NCBI GenBank assembly: GCA_002440825.1
Contig: DJVH01000128.1
Location: 1 to 20,720 of the forward strand
Source of the DNA: Bacteriovoracaceae bacterium UBA6261
GTDB lineage: Bacteria; Bdellovibrionota; Bacteriovoracia; Bacteriovoracales; Bacteriovoracaceae
Length of the DNA stretch: 20,720 bases
Direction: 5' to 3'
The first letter of the stretch is position 1, and the number at the start of each line of letters is the position of its first letter. Shown piece by piece: positions 7,120-16,400 of the stretch. Below the pieces are notes generated by a model, which was given only the letters and a program-made list of their open reading frames with translations, had not been told where the DNA came from and did not search any database. The position numbers were made by a program, and so were the translations under genes.

Positions 7120-10100
7120 CGGGTACTGTTACTTCCTAAAACTTTTGAGTCGAATGAACTTGGATCTGTCATCCAAGGGAAGTTCGACTTCGCCATTGTG
7201 CCTGTGCTGTTTTGAGCATCACACGCTGTTTCTTCGTCAAATTTCTCGCCAAGTTTAGTTAATCTCATCTTTTGGGCCGAAGTACTTGTTCCATCCGGAG
7301 CGGCACTGGCCTTCGCGAGAGAAACGAGAGCATCATCAAGAATTTTTTTCTTTTCTTTTGCCGCATTCATATCTCTGTCTTTGGCGGCAACAGCGGCTTT
7401 GTATTCTTTGCTCTTTTCGTCTAGCCCATCAGTGCTGTATTTTGATTCAATTCCAACAGTGTCGATTCTTGAAGCAGACAGAAGTTTTTCACAAACTTTC
7501 TCTTCTCCGCCCTGGCTTATGTTGGTAAGAGAATCAACGGATGAAATAAAACGGAGAGTACTGTCATCAAGTTCATCTTTCATTTTGAACAGATCTTTAA
7601 AGCTGCTCGCCTTGGCAACTTTTTCTTTGTCAGCAGAGATAACTTTTGATGAAAGATTGGCAATAAACTTTTTGGCATCTGTATTTGCGTCGCAAAGTCT
7701 GAAGAGAGGAACACCTTCGACAGATGAACCTGAGCTGTTTACGGAGCTGGCGAATTTTTTCTTAACAGCTTCACAGTATTTTTTATTTTCAGATTTGATA
7801 TCGCCTTCACAGTCGGCAGGAATTTCAACGGCCTCGTTGTTTGATGCTCTACAAGCATCATCGTATTGAGAAGCGAGAGCGCCACTTCTAGCAACAATTC
7901 GACCATCGCCACCTTTGTCCATAATTTTATCCATGATGTCAGTAAGCTCTTTTGCCTGACTGCAACCACCGTTTGGATTTTCTCTGAGATTTGCATATTT
8001 CGTACAATATTTAGAAACCAGATTGTCTATTTCACCTTGTCTCTTCGCATTTTCAGCATTGGCCTTATTGATGTTTGCAGTTACTCCATCGATGGCACTC
8101 TTACAAGTATCAGCAAGCGTTTCCCACTTCCCGATATTGTCTTTCATGGCAGTTTCCTGGCCGCTGATGTACTCAGTGAGTTCTTTGTTAACTGTTTCTT
8201 TCTGACGTTTGAACATTTCTTTGAGAAGTGAAATTTTATCCGGCATAGAAGTCGGACCTTCCAGAAACGATTCCATTTTACCGTCGCCGGCCATTTCAAC
8301 GCCAAATTGATCTTTTTTCAACTCAGGCATAGAAACGAACATATTTTGTGGAATATCAAAATTTGTTCCAGGGAATCTTTGCTGAATCAATTTGGTCATG
8401 TTGGTGACGGCGGCCTTCTGCTGCTCATAAAGAGCATTTGATCTTGCGATCATAGCAGAGACGTTGTCGTTGAATTTTTTGGCCAGGTTGTCCATCTTTG
8501 CTTTACGAGTCTGAACGTGAGTGTTTACTTCGCCATAACAACCCTGGATTTCATTGGCACACTGGCTGGCATGGGCCACGCAGAAGTTCGGATTGTTTTG
8601 TCCTGAAAGAGAGTCTTCATTGCATGAACCTGATTTCATCGAAGATCCATTACAAGTCAGAAGCTGGCTTAAAACAGCGTTTGAAACTTTTGAAGCGTAG
8701 CTGTCATTCAATGTTTTCAGTTCAGCGAGAGCTGCTCTGGCGCGTTCAACTTTTTTGTTGTCGCCTTGAACGTATTTCTGTTCACATTTTTCGGCCGTCT
8801 TCATGAAGAGAGAATAGGGTGATTCGATCACTCTGTTCTGATTGGCATCTTTATAAGTGACAGTCATACCAGGATAGTTGCTGTCGAGATCTTTAATCTG
8901 CGCCAGAATAGATTCAGGAGAGTCTCCTGATTTTAAAATTCTTTGAAGAGCAATTCTATAATCGTTTCTTGCAGTTCCTTCGCTGTTTGTCGCTCTTTGT
9001 TCAAGTGAACGAAGAATATCATCAACAGGAATAGCGATTCCCTTGTCGGCGCCTGTCACACAGTCGCTGATAAAAGATCTTTTAAATGTTTCATTGGCAC
9101 TTGAAAGAAATTCATCCATGTTTGATGAAAAACGTGAATCGAGTGGAGGAAGATCGTAATTTTTGACACCGCCGAGATCTTTTTTGATTCTGGCCTTGGC
9201 CACTTCAAATTCTTTGACGTTTTTGCCAACTTGAGAAAAAATGGATGCTCCATAAACACCCATAGTTGAAAAGTTTTCAGGGTCAAGCTTATTATTTTTT
9301 GCAAGCTCGTTAAAATCATCAACTCCATTCGTTTTGATTGATGAAGCGATCTTTTCAGCTTCACGGCGAATATCATTTTCAATTGACCCTTTGTTCAACT
9401 GAAAATCTGCAGCGGATTTATTGGAAACACTTAAGCCTTGCAACATTCCGTTCAGGCCTTTTGAACTTCCGGCAGCAAGATCTTTTACCAAAACGGCCTG
9501 ACAGCTTTGAGAAAAATATTTAGCAAAGTCTCTTGTTTTCAAGGCAAGGTTTTTTGAAGTACTTCCAAAAAGCTCTTCATTTGTCGTATTCATTTCTTCA
9601 AGAAGTTTTTTGTTGTTGTCGCGGAAAACTTGTTTGTCCTGATTTAATTTGTCCTGAAGTCGCTGAAGATTGTTCATCATCTCAGTTAACTGAGAATCCA
9701 TCGCCTTTTGCTTATCCATCAAACAGCGAAGTCCTGTCGGATAAGTTGCATTTGAATTTCTATTGGACATTTGTTCGTAATAATTTTTCCATCCTTTTGC
9801 GATTGATTCATAAGTAATCATTGAAGCAATGGCATTGGGATCCTGTGTATTTGCGCTACAGACGTTTTCAGGCATATTCGACATGGAGGCCGGAAGATTA
9901 CATTCAGGAAAAAATTTTGCCTGAGTCACGTAACAAGCTGTTCCGTCCGGTTTGCGGCAATTAGGACTCAGTTGCGACATGAGCTGCTGGTTTCTGGCAG
10001 AGGCAATCTGCGCCTGAATCATGGATTGTTTTTGGCCAAGGTATTTTCCATACAAATCAACAGCACCGCCGGCAATCTTTAAGATGTCCTGAACATCGAC

Positions 10101-10217
10101 CGGACTTTTTTCAGCGGCCATTGCATTTGTAATGAATGGATTTTGTAAAAGAGAAAAGATGAGTGAATTGACCACACCAACTTTCATTACTTTTAAAAAC
10201 GTTTGCATTTTCATCAT
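7116..10217 (-). CDS. Large exported coiled-coil protein, first gene of metallopeptidase operon
   Basis: A 1033 aa protein of no recognised family. Residues 1-34 form a long signal peptide (hydrophobic VVNSLIFSLLQNPF, then NAMAA). The mature chain is hydrophilic and largely helical. Strong coiled coil is expected at about 165-215 (SQLTEMMNNLQRLQDKLNQD) and again in the middle. Cysteines recur in pairs, some within short modules such as CRKPDGTACYV, CNGSSMKSGSC and CVAHASQCANEIQGC, which argues for disulfides and therefore an extracytoplasmic location. No catalytic motif, lipobox or C-terminal barrel is visible. Its TGA overlaps the ATG of the protease gene (ATGA, 7116-7119). Upstream, 242 bp hold several palindromes. 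It may be a partner, substrate or scaffold of the protease, but nothing in the sequence decides that. The start has a weak ribosome site; the downstream ATG three codons later is an alternative. Confidence 0.75.
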   Translation of the reverse strand: MMKMQTFLKVMKVGVVNSLIFSLLQNPFITNAMAAEKSPVDVQDILKIAGGAVDLYGKYLGQKQSMIQAQIASARNQQLMSQLSPNCRKPDGTACYVTQAKFFPECNLPASMSNMPENVCSANTQDPNAIASMITYESIAKGWKNYYEQMSNRNSNATYPTGLRCLMDKQKAMDSQLTEMMNNLQRLQDKLNQDKQVFRDNNKKLLEEMNTTNEELFGSTSKNLALKTRDFAKYFSQSCQAVLVKDLAAGSSKGLNGMLQGLSVSNKSAADFQLNKGSIENDIRREAEKIASSIKTNGVDDFNELAKNNKLDPENFSTMGVYGASIFSQVGKNVKEFEVAKARIKKDLGGVKNYDLPPLDSRFSSNMDEFLSSANETFKRSFISDCVTGADKGIAIPVDDILRSLEQRATNSEGTARNDYRIALQRILKSGDSPESILAQIKDLDSNYPGMTVTYKDANQNRVIESPYSLFMKTAEKCEQKYVQGDNKKVERARAALAELKTLNDSYASKVSNAVLSQLLTCNGSSMKSGSCNEDSLSGQNNPNFCVAHASQCANEIQGCYGEVNTHVQTRKAKMDNLAKKFNDNVSAMIARSNALYEQQKAAVTNMTKLIQQRFPGTNFDIPQNMFVSMPELKKDQFGVEMAGDGKMESFLEGPTSMPDKISLLKEMFKRQKETVNKELTEYISGQETAMKDNIGKWETLADTCKSAIDGVTANINKANAENAKRQGEIDNLVSKYCTKYANLRENPNGGCSQAKELTDIMDKIMDKGGDGRIVARSGALASQYDDACRASNNEAVEIPADCEGDIKSENKKYCEAVKKKFASSVNSSGSSVEGVPLFRLCDANTDAKKFIANLSSKVISADKEKVAKASSFKDLFKMKDELDDSTLRFISSVDSLTNISQGGEEKVCEKLLSASRIDTVGIESKYSTDGLDEKSKEYKAAVAAKDRDMNAAKEKKKILDDALVSLAKASAAPDGTSTSAQKMRLTKLGEKFDEETACDAQNSTGTMAKSNFPWMTDPSSFDSKVLGSNSTR

Positions 10218-10255
10218 AAGAACATTCCATTAAAGGTTAGGATGATTCCCTAGTC

Positions 10256-10275
10256 TTTTCGGTAGATTCCGAAAA
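10256..10275. repeat. Perfect inverted repeat upstream of the metallopeptidase operon
   Basis: TTTTCGG (10256-10262) and CCGAAAA (10269-10275) flank a 6 base centre TAGATT. It lies 39 bp before the first ATG of the operon, probably within its 5' untranslated region. No T-run follows on the minus strand, so it is unlikely to be a simple terminator. It could be an operator or an mRNA hairpin. Confidence 0.45.
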
Positions 10276-10305
10276 TCTGTGAGGAGTTCTCCCTATTTTA
10301 ATGCC

Positions 10306-10320
10306 TGATTAAATTAATCA
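10306..10320. promoter_or_regulatory. 15 bp palindrome, possible operator of the metallopeptidase operon
   Basis: TGATTAAATTAATCA is a perfect palindrome with 7 bp arms around one central base. It lies 89 bp upstream of the operon's first ATG and just upstream of a possible minus-strand -10 element TAAAAT, which would suit a dimeric regulator. AT-rich palindromes also occur by chance, so this is a candidate only. The same gap also holds TGCCG-AC-CGGCA (10330-10341). Confidence 0.35.
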
Positions 10321-10459
10321 TGCTCTTTTTGCCGACCGGCAGGGGCAGGAACTTAAGGTTTGAGCAGGCTTGCTCTTAAATCAAAGAGTTGTGAAGGTTA
10401 AAGCGGCGTCTCTTTCATCACAATGAAAATGCAGAACTGGCAGAGAATGTTGGCAGTTT

Positions 10460-11269
10460 TCAGAGTCTGAAAAAGTAATAGGCCAGTCCCAGCGCAATTC
10501 TATAAAAAGCGAATGGAGCAAGCGACAATTTCTTTAAAACCGCCAGGAAGCCCTTAATGGCCGCAATGGCGACAATAAACGAAACAATGAAACCAACACC
10601 GAGTTGAAAGGCGTCTCCGGCATTAAAGGCCGAAAGCGATTTGAGGAATTCATAGACAGTTGCAACTGTGATGACCGGCACTGAAATAAGGAAGGAAAAA
10701 TCCGCAGCAGTTTTTACATCTATTTTTCTGATCATCGCTGTCAGCATCGTTGCGCCGGAGCGGGAGACACCGGGAATGAGAGCAAAGACTTGAGAAAGAC
10801 CTATGATAAAAGCGTCACTATAGGAAATATCATCAACAGTTTTAATTTCAGGTTGAGGCTTAATTTTTTCTACGATCAGCATGATCACACCGACAACAAC
10901 AAGTGACCCGACAACGACATAGGGATTAAACAAATGAGTTTTGATAAATTTTCTGGAAGCATAACCGATGGCGAGCGTTGGAATAATGGCCACGATGATA
11001 TGAAGAGCGTTGAGTCCGCGGACATGAAGATTATTTTTCAATTCCATCCATTTTTCCGGATTAATGAAATCCTGAAAACGGGTATGGTAAAGAAAGACAA
11101 CCGCTAATATAGCGCCCAGCTGGATGATGATATTGAATGAAGCATATTTTTCCTGATCGAGATGCAGCAGATCCGAGGCAATAATCAAGTGACCAGTGGA
11201 GGAGATGGGAAGAAATTCTGTCAGACCTTCAACAATACCTAAAATAACTGCCGTAAATAATGCTTCCAT
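10460..11269 (-). CDS. uppP: Undecaprenyl-diphosphate phosphatase
   Basis: The enzyme removes one phosphate from undecaprenyl diphosphate on the outer face of the inner membrane, recycling the lipid carrier for peptidoglycan and other envelope glycans; overproduction gives bacitracin resistance in known cases. The 269 aa length is normal for the BacA/UppP family. Both family signatures are intact: EGLTEFLPISSTGH (14-27), with the two catalytic-region glutamates and the SSTGH, and PGVSRSGATM (166-175) with the essential arginine at 170. About eight hydrophobic segments span the chain. The start ATG at 11267-11269 follows AAGGA at 4 bp. It has its own candidate sigma-70 promoter in the 83 bp gap behind the giant lipoprotein gene. 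A 7 bp inverted repeat (10457-10473) spans the stop codon but has no T-run, so termination is unclear. Confidence 0.95.
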   Translation of the reverse strand: MEALFTAVILGIVEGLTEFLPISSTGHLIIASDLLHLDQEKYASFNIIIQLGAILAVVFLYHTRFQDFINPEKWMELKNNLHVRGLNALHIIVAIIPTLAIGYASRKFIKTHLFNPYVVVGSLVVVGVIMLIVEKIKPQPEIKTVDDISYSDAFIIGLSQVFALIPGVSRSGATMLTAMIRKIDVKTAADFSFLISVPVITVATVYEFLKSLSAFNAGDAFQLGVGFIVSFIVAIAAIKGFLAVLKKLSLAPFAFYRIALGLAYYFFRL

Positions 11270-11309
11270 ACATTCCTTTTTGAAACCGCAAACGCCGGTG
11301 TATCAAAAT

Positions 11310-11338
11310 ATTATGAAAGCATGATTTGTGATTGTAAA
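11310..11338 (-). promoter_or_regulatory. Sigma-70 type promoter of uppP
   Basis: On the minus strand TTTACA (11333-11338, 5 of 6 to TTGACA) is followed after exactly 17 bp by CATAAT (11310-11315, 5 of 6 to TATAAT). The predicted transcript starts near 11303, leaving a leader of about 34 bases before the uppP ATG. It is the best-matched sigma-70 promoter noticed in this window. Confidence 0.6.
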
Positions 11339-11352
11339 GAGAGCGATTCTTT

Positions 11353-14300
11353 TTATTGTCCGCAAGAAATAATCGTGATGTCCTGATTGCTTGTCGAGCC
11401 AGACGGATAACAGTATGCGTGTGTATTGAGTTTCATCCCTTGATTGTAAATAGAAAGAATACCATTGGCATCGTCTGCATTTACATTGCCTTCAAGGAAT
11501 CTGTAATGTTTGTCTTCAAGATCTTCCTGTCCAGGAGTTTTTAATTTTGAGACGAGGACACCATAGGCCAGAGTCCCGGATGCACAAATGCTCTTTTCAC
11601 AGGCAAGTTGAGCAACATATGAAGGATCTTTAATATAACCGTTTTGATCGAAAAGGTTCATACTTAATTTTTTAGCTTCAGAGGAAACGTATCTATTTGT
11701 GTAAATACTGACGTCCACAAAATCCGGAAGCTGGCATTTGTTATTTTTAGCATTGATAAAACCTGTACAACATAAATTCGCATCTGCTCCAACGGCCATG
11801 GTCGTGCCGGCAGGAAGACAACTTGCGACTTCATCGGCCTTGAAAACTTGTTTCATGCCGACAAAATTTGTGGCATCAATGGCAGAATAAAGTTTTTTAT
11901 TGCTGGCATCAATATACTCAGCGCCCGCATTCCCATTTAATGTGTCAGTGTAAAGGCCAAGCGGGTAGGTATAATTCGTACTCATGTTAGCGCCGCCTGG
12001 ATAAGTATCATCTGTGACCGCGTTTGGTTTTGAACGGCAGGACATGTCTCCTTCAGTGCCGGTATTGAAGAATTCACCGGTTTCAATCGCTATTTGTGGA
12101 ATACCCATCAATTCAAGTTTTCCAAGGAATGTCATGACGGCCTTAGCTTTTCCAGAGTATGGGGATGTCTGTATGAGATTGCATCCTGGATCGTCTTTTT
12201 CAAAATCTTTACATGTGTAAGGTGCATTGTCTGCCGATGGCAACCAGTTAAAGCAACGGAACATTGATGGAGAGAACGCCTGGAATCTTGTCTTATCCCA
12301 TTTGTGTTTTCCATCAGCAAAATTTCTGATCCAGTCGCCAGAGCAGCTGGTTCGTTCAGCGTAAGCAGAAAAAGTGAGGAACTGATTTGTGAGACCAGTA
12401 GTCGACTTACATCCTGAACTACATTCATCTTTGGCGGCAACATCAAGCATTGGCAAACTATTTGTTGTCTTGGTCTGATCAGCGTAAACAGTGGCGACTC
12501 TTGAGTAACGAATTGAAGAAGACATTTTGATGTCTACACCCGGAGCGCTGTACATATCGAGGAGATTGGTTGAATCGTGGCTTGGAAGAGAAATAGTTTT
12601 TCCGACTTCACGGCAACAACGATTGTTGAAGGCGCTGTAAGCTGGGTCGCTCTTCGCAGTGGCCTGAGAACAGACGAGTTCTTCCTGCCAGAATTTAACT
12701 TCATATTTATTGATAATGGCAGTGACAGATGTATCTTCTGCAGAAATGGTTTTCATTTTATCTGCAATGACTTTAGACGGAGCGCAGTCAAGATCAGAAA
12801 AACAGCTTGCTCCAGGTGCGCGCATACATCTGTTTTCTGTAAACGTCATTGAGTTTAGAACAGTTGAGTTGCTCGTGAAGAGAGGGAAGGAAATTCCTTT
12901 TGTATTAAAGATCGAAGTAAAAATAGCAAGCGCGTTTGTTGAAATAGATTGAGTGGCCGACTGGCGGATCAACTCAGTATTGGCCGAGATTGATGAACTC
13001 GGATTAGATTTAGCATAGTAGTAATTGTTGGTGGCATCCATAACCGAACAACCGGCAAGATAAGTCGAAACGCCGGTAACTGGAGTGGAGTTCTTTCTAT
13101 ACGTCATACCAATGCCAAGCACTTTATCACCCTGGTAATCGCTGGAAGGCTCATTGGAATGCGAGGCCACGAATGTATTGTATTCCGGCGAACGCCCCGG
13201 AACACACATTGACACAACTTTATTGCTTGAAAAACTTTTCGATGTTTCAGCTCTCATCGTTTCATTGCCGATGTATTCCATCGGACGACCGGGAACTTTT
13301 GCTCCCATACCGAACGTATCTGACAAGGAATCAGTGCGAACTTTCCCATAACGGGCTATGCGATTGTTGAATTTTGCCGCCAGTGTATTGTTGCTTGAGA
13401 TGGTCTGACAGTAGTTGTTTGCACTACATGTGTGCATAGATTGATTTTGCGTCTGATTCCATGCTGAATTCAGATTGATGGCCGTTTCCAGGTAATTTTG
13501 AGTACACGCTGACCCACGTCCTCTGTAGACGCAACGTTTTCCGACAGAAGAAAGACCGAGAATATTAACAAGTTTATTGTCATCTCTTGATGAATCGGGA
13601 ATTTCTTTTGCGTTGTCATCAAAGACCGGCCACGACGTAGTGGTGTCATTGACAGTTGAACAAACATAATCCCAGCCAAGAGTTGTCGCACAATCATTGT
13701 CAGTCGAACACTGGTGGAACTTCTGACATTGGGCCCCGTCAGATTCATAATCTGAAGTGACCATATTTGTACCGACGGGGTTTAATGAACCATCATTGAT
13801 AGTCACAGTGAAAGTATTTTCAAGAGTCAAGTCACCGAATGGACCATTGACCGCAATAAACATTTTGTTCGTATCTGCCTTAATTCTTCTGTTGGTTCCG
13901 ATGGCAAACCATTTCACGCCGTCAAAAGAACCGATGACCGCGCCATAATCGAAACCATACCAGTCGTGTTGATAGCCGTTGGCATAGTAAAAATGCTGAG
14001 CGCGCAGTCTGTTCAAACGTTGTGTCTGAGAATCTGACGAAATAGAATGCGACCATGGAATCATTGCGGCCGGAACAAAACAAGCACGGCCAAAGGCCAT
14101 TTCATCGGCGCGGATTCCATTGGCCTGTGTCCGGTCAGTGCGGGCCTGGAGTGGAAGAAGTCCGCTGCCGAATTGTGTAAGAGGGAATAATCTGTTGAGA
14201 GAAGAATAATAATCGTTTCCACACTGAACACAATTAGAATAGGTCCCGCCGTCAACGTAGATGTCGTAAATCTTTCCTTTGGTCACCGGAATTTCTTTTG

Positions 14301-16389
14301 CTGGTTTAGCTGAGCCTGCAGCGTATGAAAGAGAGCCGTAAATTTCATTGAAGCCGACGTAGTTGTCGCCTGCCACTGGATTGGTAATGTCCGGCATATT
14401 GTTTGGGTTGAGAAGATTATCTTTTCTATATGAAAATGGAATACCTTCCTGAGCAGCGGTACTGCCTGTAAGTGCAGACTGAGAAACACCCGAACTGTCA
14501 AAGTATCTCACTGGAACTGTTTTTGAGCTCAGGTAAATTGTTTGAGAAACCGGAGGAACTACGGGAGACGGATCAGGATAGACACAAGAGTAATCGACCA
14601 ATTGTCCTGATGTATTTTTTATTGGAGCAAGAGCACAGTTTAAATCAGCACAATGACAAAGAGTTTTGATTTGAGAAAGTGCTTCAAGCTTTGAATCCAT
14701 GACTTTGTAAACTGACAAGTCGACGAAGAAAGTTATTTTCACTTTTTGGGTATCGTTGACTCTCAAACCACCGCCGCTTGTTGGAAGAAATACAATGCTG
14801 GCCGGTGGAGTTGCATTCAACTGCCAGTCGACGTCCTGCTTCTGAGTGATACCGTCGACGGAAATGGCAATAGTTTTTCCGGTGTTGGCATAATAAGGAA
14901 GTTTAAATGTATTCGAAGCAGGATAATGATCCGTTACACGGCCGCGGCGTTTTGAAGCTAACGTATCACCGCTGGATTTTTGTCCCTGAATATAATACTT
15001 CTCACATTTCGCAAGAGTCGTATTGAGCTGCACGCAGCTTGCATCGTTTTTGTAGCGAATGATTAATTCTTTTGAAGCAGCGCTGGTTGGTGCCGCTGTC
15101 AATGTGATGGCCGCACCTGTTGTGTGATCATCATTATGATGGCCAATCATTGTAAAATAATTCGGTGTCGGAACGTACGGTTCTCCGTGCATCGCCGAAT
15201 CAGAAGTGAGCTGATCATAGTTAAAGAGCGTCACTTCTCCGTAAATAATTTCCTGAATGCTGATCAGATCTTCTTTGGCGGTTGAGGCCGTATCTGAGTT
15301 CGTGTATGTCCCTGCGAAAGTCCGGTCATCTTTACCGGAAGAATAAACTGATCCGACGGCCGCATTGGCAAAAGTCTTTGTACATATCCCCATTTCACCT
15401 TCGATTTTAGTCGTACAGTTGTAGAGGTCTGTCAAATTTCTGATTCTTGTCGCTGCTTCATTCGTCGGATTTGTTGGAGTGGTGGGCGATGTCGGATTCG
15501 AGACAGCGCTTGAACAGAGATAATAGTAATTTGGATAATTGTAGATATGATTCGGATTGTTCAAAATATCAGCGAGGGCCTGAATATAATCAGTGGATGT
15601 CGTCACAACTCCAGGCTTAAGTGCGAGATCCTTGACACAAATTCCAAGACTGCAGCAGTCATATCCCTGCGATTTACATTCTGTATTGGTCACACATACG
15701 TTTCCGGATGGTGTCGAGATGTTCGGATTGTTAGTAATTGTATAACTCAATTGTCGAGTTGCAATGTTGGTGAGCGCGGTTCCATTTTGAGCGTAAAGTT
15801 CAAGCGGTTGTGAAGTGTAAACTGATGCGAGACATGTACCTCCTGGACAAAGAGCACCGATTTTGTACGTTGGTGTCAGTGTCGAGTACAGCAAATTGAG
15901 CTTATTGATCAAACCAGTTTTTTGGCAGAAGTTTTTATTGGTTGATTCATCGGCCGGAGTGAGATTGTAATAGTACTCAAGAGTGTTGGTCGTGAAATTA
16001 TAGACAGATTTTGGAACGGCCGCGAGAACAACAACCTGATTGACTGTGGATAAAGTAAAGCGACCAGTGAGACAAGAGATGGTTGTCGTGCCGCTGTTGC
16101 GAATATAGCTGTCGACATCTTTTCCGCGCAATTGAAGTGTGTCTGCAAAACTCAGATCAATATTAACTGTTGTCGTAAAAACAGATCCGCCGTTTTGAAT
16201 AAAATTGTTTCCTTCAGTGAAGGTTGGAAGTTTTGTGCCAGATCCTGCTGTGGTTGTGGTGTTTGAAGTGATGAGAGATTTTCTGGAACCAGAAGGAGCC
16301 TGGATACATGAAGAGAGGACGAGGGCCAGCCCCATTACCAATGGTAAAGATTTGAAAAAAATTGAATTCAATTTTAGTTTCAAACTCAC
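11353..16389 (-). CDS. Giant cysteine-rich lipoprotein (~1678 aa), function unknown
   Basis: A very long exported lipoprotein. The signal peptide ends LALVLSSC, so Cys28 (from the chosen start) would be lipidated; Ile follows it. The mature chain has about fifty cysteines, many Asn/Thr/Ser, and looks beta-rich, with no enzyme motif. Three modules share C-x-x-(N/D)-x-(D/E)-C: CVTNTEC with a following DCCSLGICV (residues 232-251), CSTDNDC, and CFSDLDC. A short Pro/Thr linker (TSPTTPTNPTNE) separates N-terminal domains. GTG at 16387-16389 is preferred because AAAGGA (16395-16400) lies 5 bp before it; ATG at 16395 would sit directly on that site, ATG at 16419 has AGGGA at only 2 bp, and TTG at 16464 has none. 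Uninterrupted over 5 kb, it is under selection. It may be an adhesin or surface scaffold, but that is a guess. Confidence 0.8.
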   Translation of the reverse strand: MSLKLKLNSIFFKSLPLVMGLALVLSSCIQAPSGSRKSLITSNTTTTAGSGTKLPTFTEGNNFIQNGGSVFTTTVNIDLSFADTLQLRGKDVDSYIRNSGTTTISCLTGRFTLSTVNQVVVLAAVPKSVYNFTTNTLEYYYNLTPADESTNKNFCQKTGLINKLNLLYSTLTPTYKIGALCPGGTCLASVYTSQPLELYAQNGTALTNIATRQLSYTITNNPNISTPSGNVCVTNTECKSQGYDCCSLGICVKDLALKPGVVTTSTDYIQALADILNNPNHIYNYPNYYYLCSSAVSNPTSPTTPTNPTNEAATRIRNLTDLYNCTTKIEGEMGICTKTFANAAVGSVYSSGKDDRTFAGTYTNSDTASTAKEDLISIQEIIYGEVTLFNYDQLTSDSAMHGEPYVPTPNYFTMIGHHNDDHTTGAAITLTAAPTSAASKELIIRYKNDASCVQLNTTLAKCEKYYIQGQKSSGDTLASKRRGRVTDHYPASNTFKLPYYANTGKTIAISVDGITQKQDVDWQLNATPPASIVFLPTSGGGLRVNDTQKVKITFFVDLSVYKVMDSKLEALSQIKTLCHCADLNCALAPIKNTSGQLVDYSCVYPDPSPVVPPVSQTIYLSSKTVPVRYFDSSGVSQSALTGSTAAQEGIPFSYRKDNLLNPNNMPDITNPVAGDNYVGFNEIYGSLSYAAGSAKPAKEIPVTKGKIYDIYVDGGTYSNCVQCGNDYYSSLNRLFPLTQFGSGLLPLQARTDRTQANGIRADEMAFGRACFVPAAMIPWSHSISSDSQTQRLNRLRAQHFYYANGYQHDWYGFDYGAVIGSFDGVKWFAIGTNRRIKADTNKMFIAVNGPFGDLTLENTFTVTINDGSLNPVGTNMVTSDYESDGAQCQKFHQCSTDNDCATTLGWDYVCSTVNDTTTSWPVFDDNAKEIPDSSRDDNKLVNILGLSSVGKRCVYRGRGSACTQNYLETAINLNSAWNQTQNQSMHTCSANNYCQTISSNNTLAAKFNNRIARYGKVRTDSLSDTFGMGAKVPGRPMEYIGNETMRAETSKSFSSNKVVSMCVPGRSPEYNTFVASHSNEPSSDYQGDKVLGIGMTYRKNSTPVTGVSTYLAGCSVMDATNNYYYAKSNPSSSISANTELIRQSATQSISTNALAIFTSIFNTKGISFPLFTSNSTVLNSMTFTENRCMRAPGASCFSDLDCAPSKVIADKMKTISAEDTSVTAIINKYEVKFWQEELVCSQATAKSDPAYSAFNNRCCREVGKTISLPSHDSTNLLDMYSAPGVDIKMSSSIRYSRVATVYADQTKTTNSLPMLDVAAKDECSSGCKSTTGLTNQFLTFSAYAERTSCSGDWIRNFADGKHKWDKTRFQAFSPSMFRCFNWLPSADNAPYTCKDFEKDDPGCNLIQTSPYSGKAKAVMTFLGKLELMGIPQIAIETGEFFNTGTEGDMSCRSKPNAVTDDTYPGGANMSTNYTYPLGLYTDTLNGNAGAEYIDASNKKLYSAIDATNFVGMKQVFKADEVASCLPAGTTMAVGADANLCCTGFINAKNNKCQLPDFVDVSIYTNRYVSSEAKKLSMNLFDQNGYIKDPSYVAQLACEKSICASGTLAYGVLVSKLKTPGQEDLEDKHYRFLEGNVNADDANGILSIYNQGMKLNTHAYCYPSGSTSNQDITIISCGQ

Positions 16390-16394
16390 TAGCA

Positions 16395-16400
16395 TCCTTT
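16395..16400 (-). promoter_or_regulatory. Shine-Dalgarno AAAGGA favouring a GTG start
   Basis: The minus strand reads AAAGGATGCTAGTG. The site overlaps the ATG at 16395 and is 5 bp from GTG at 16389, the ideal distance, so GTG is the likeliest start of the giant lipoprotein. The protein is the same from the signal peptide onward with any of the candidates. Confidence 0.45.

Noticed and set aside
6827..7258. Open frames of 60-160 codons opposite the protease, coiled-coil and lipoprotein genes
   Set aside because: They are antisense or shifted readings of clearly coding sequence, without ribosome sites or recognisable protein features.
10330..10341. TGCCG-AC-CGGCA as terminator of uppP
   Set aside because: On the minus strand it is followed by A residues instead of T, has a 2 base loop, and is over 100 bp past the stop codon.
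10326..10365. Sigma-28 promoter for the metallopeptidase operon (CTCAAACC ... GCCGGTCG, minus strand)
   Set aside because: The spacing is about 15 bp and the -10 half matches poorly, so it does not resemble the clear site at 16683.
10340..10380. GAGCA-ggct-TGCTC hairpin as terminator or regulatory element
   Set aside because: Only five base pairs, no T-run, flanking bases mismatched.
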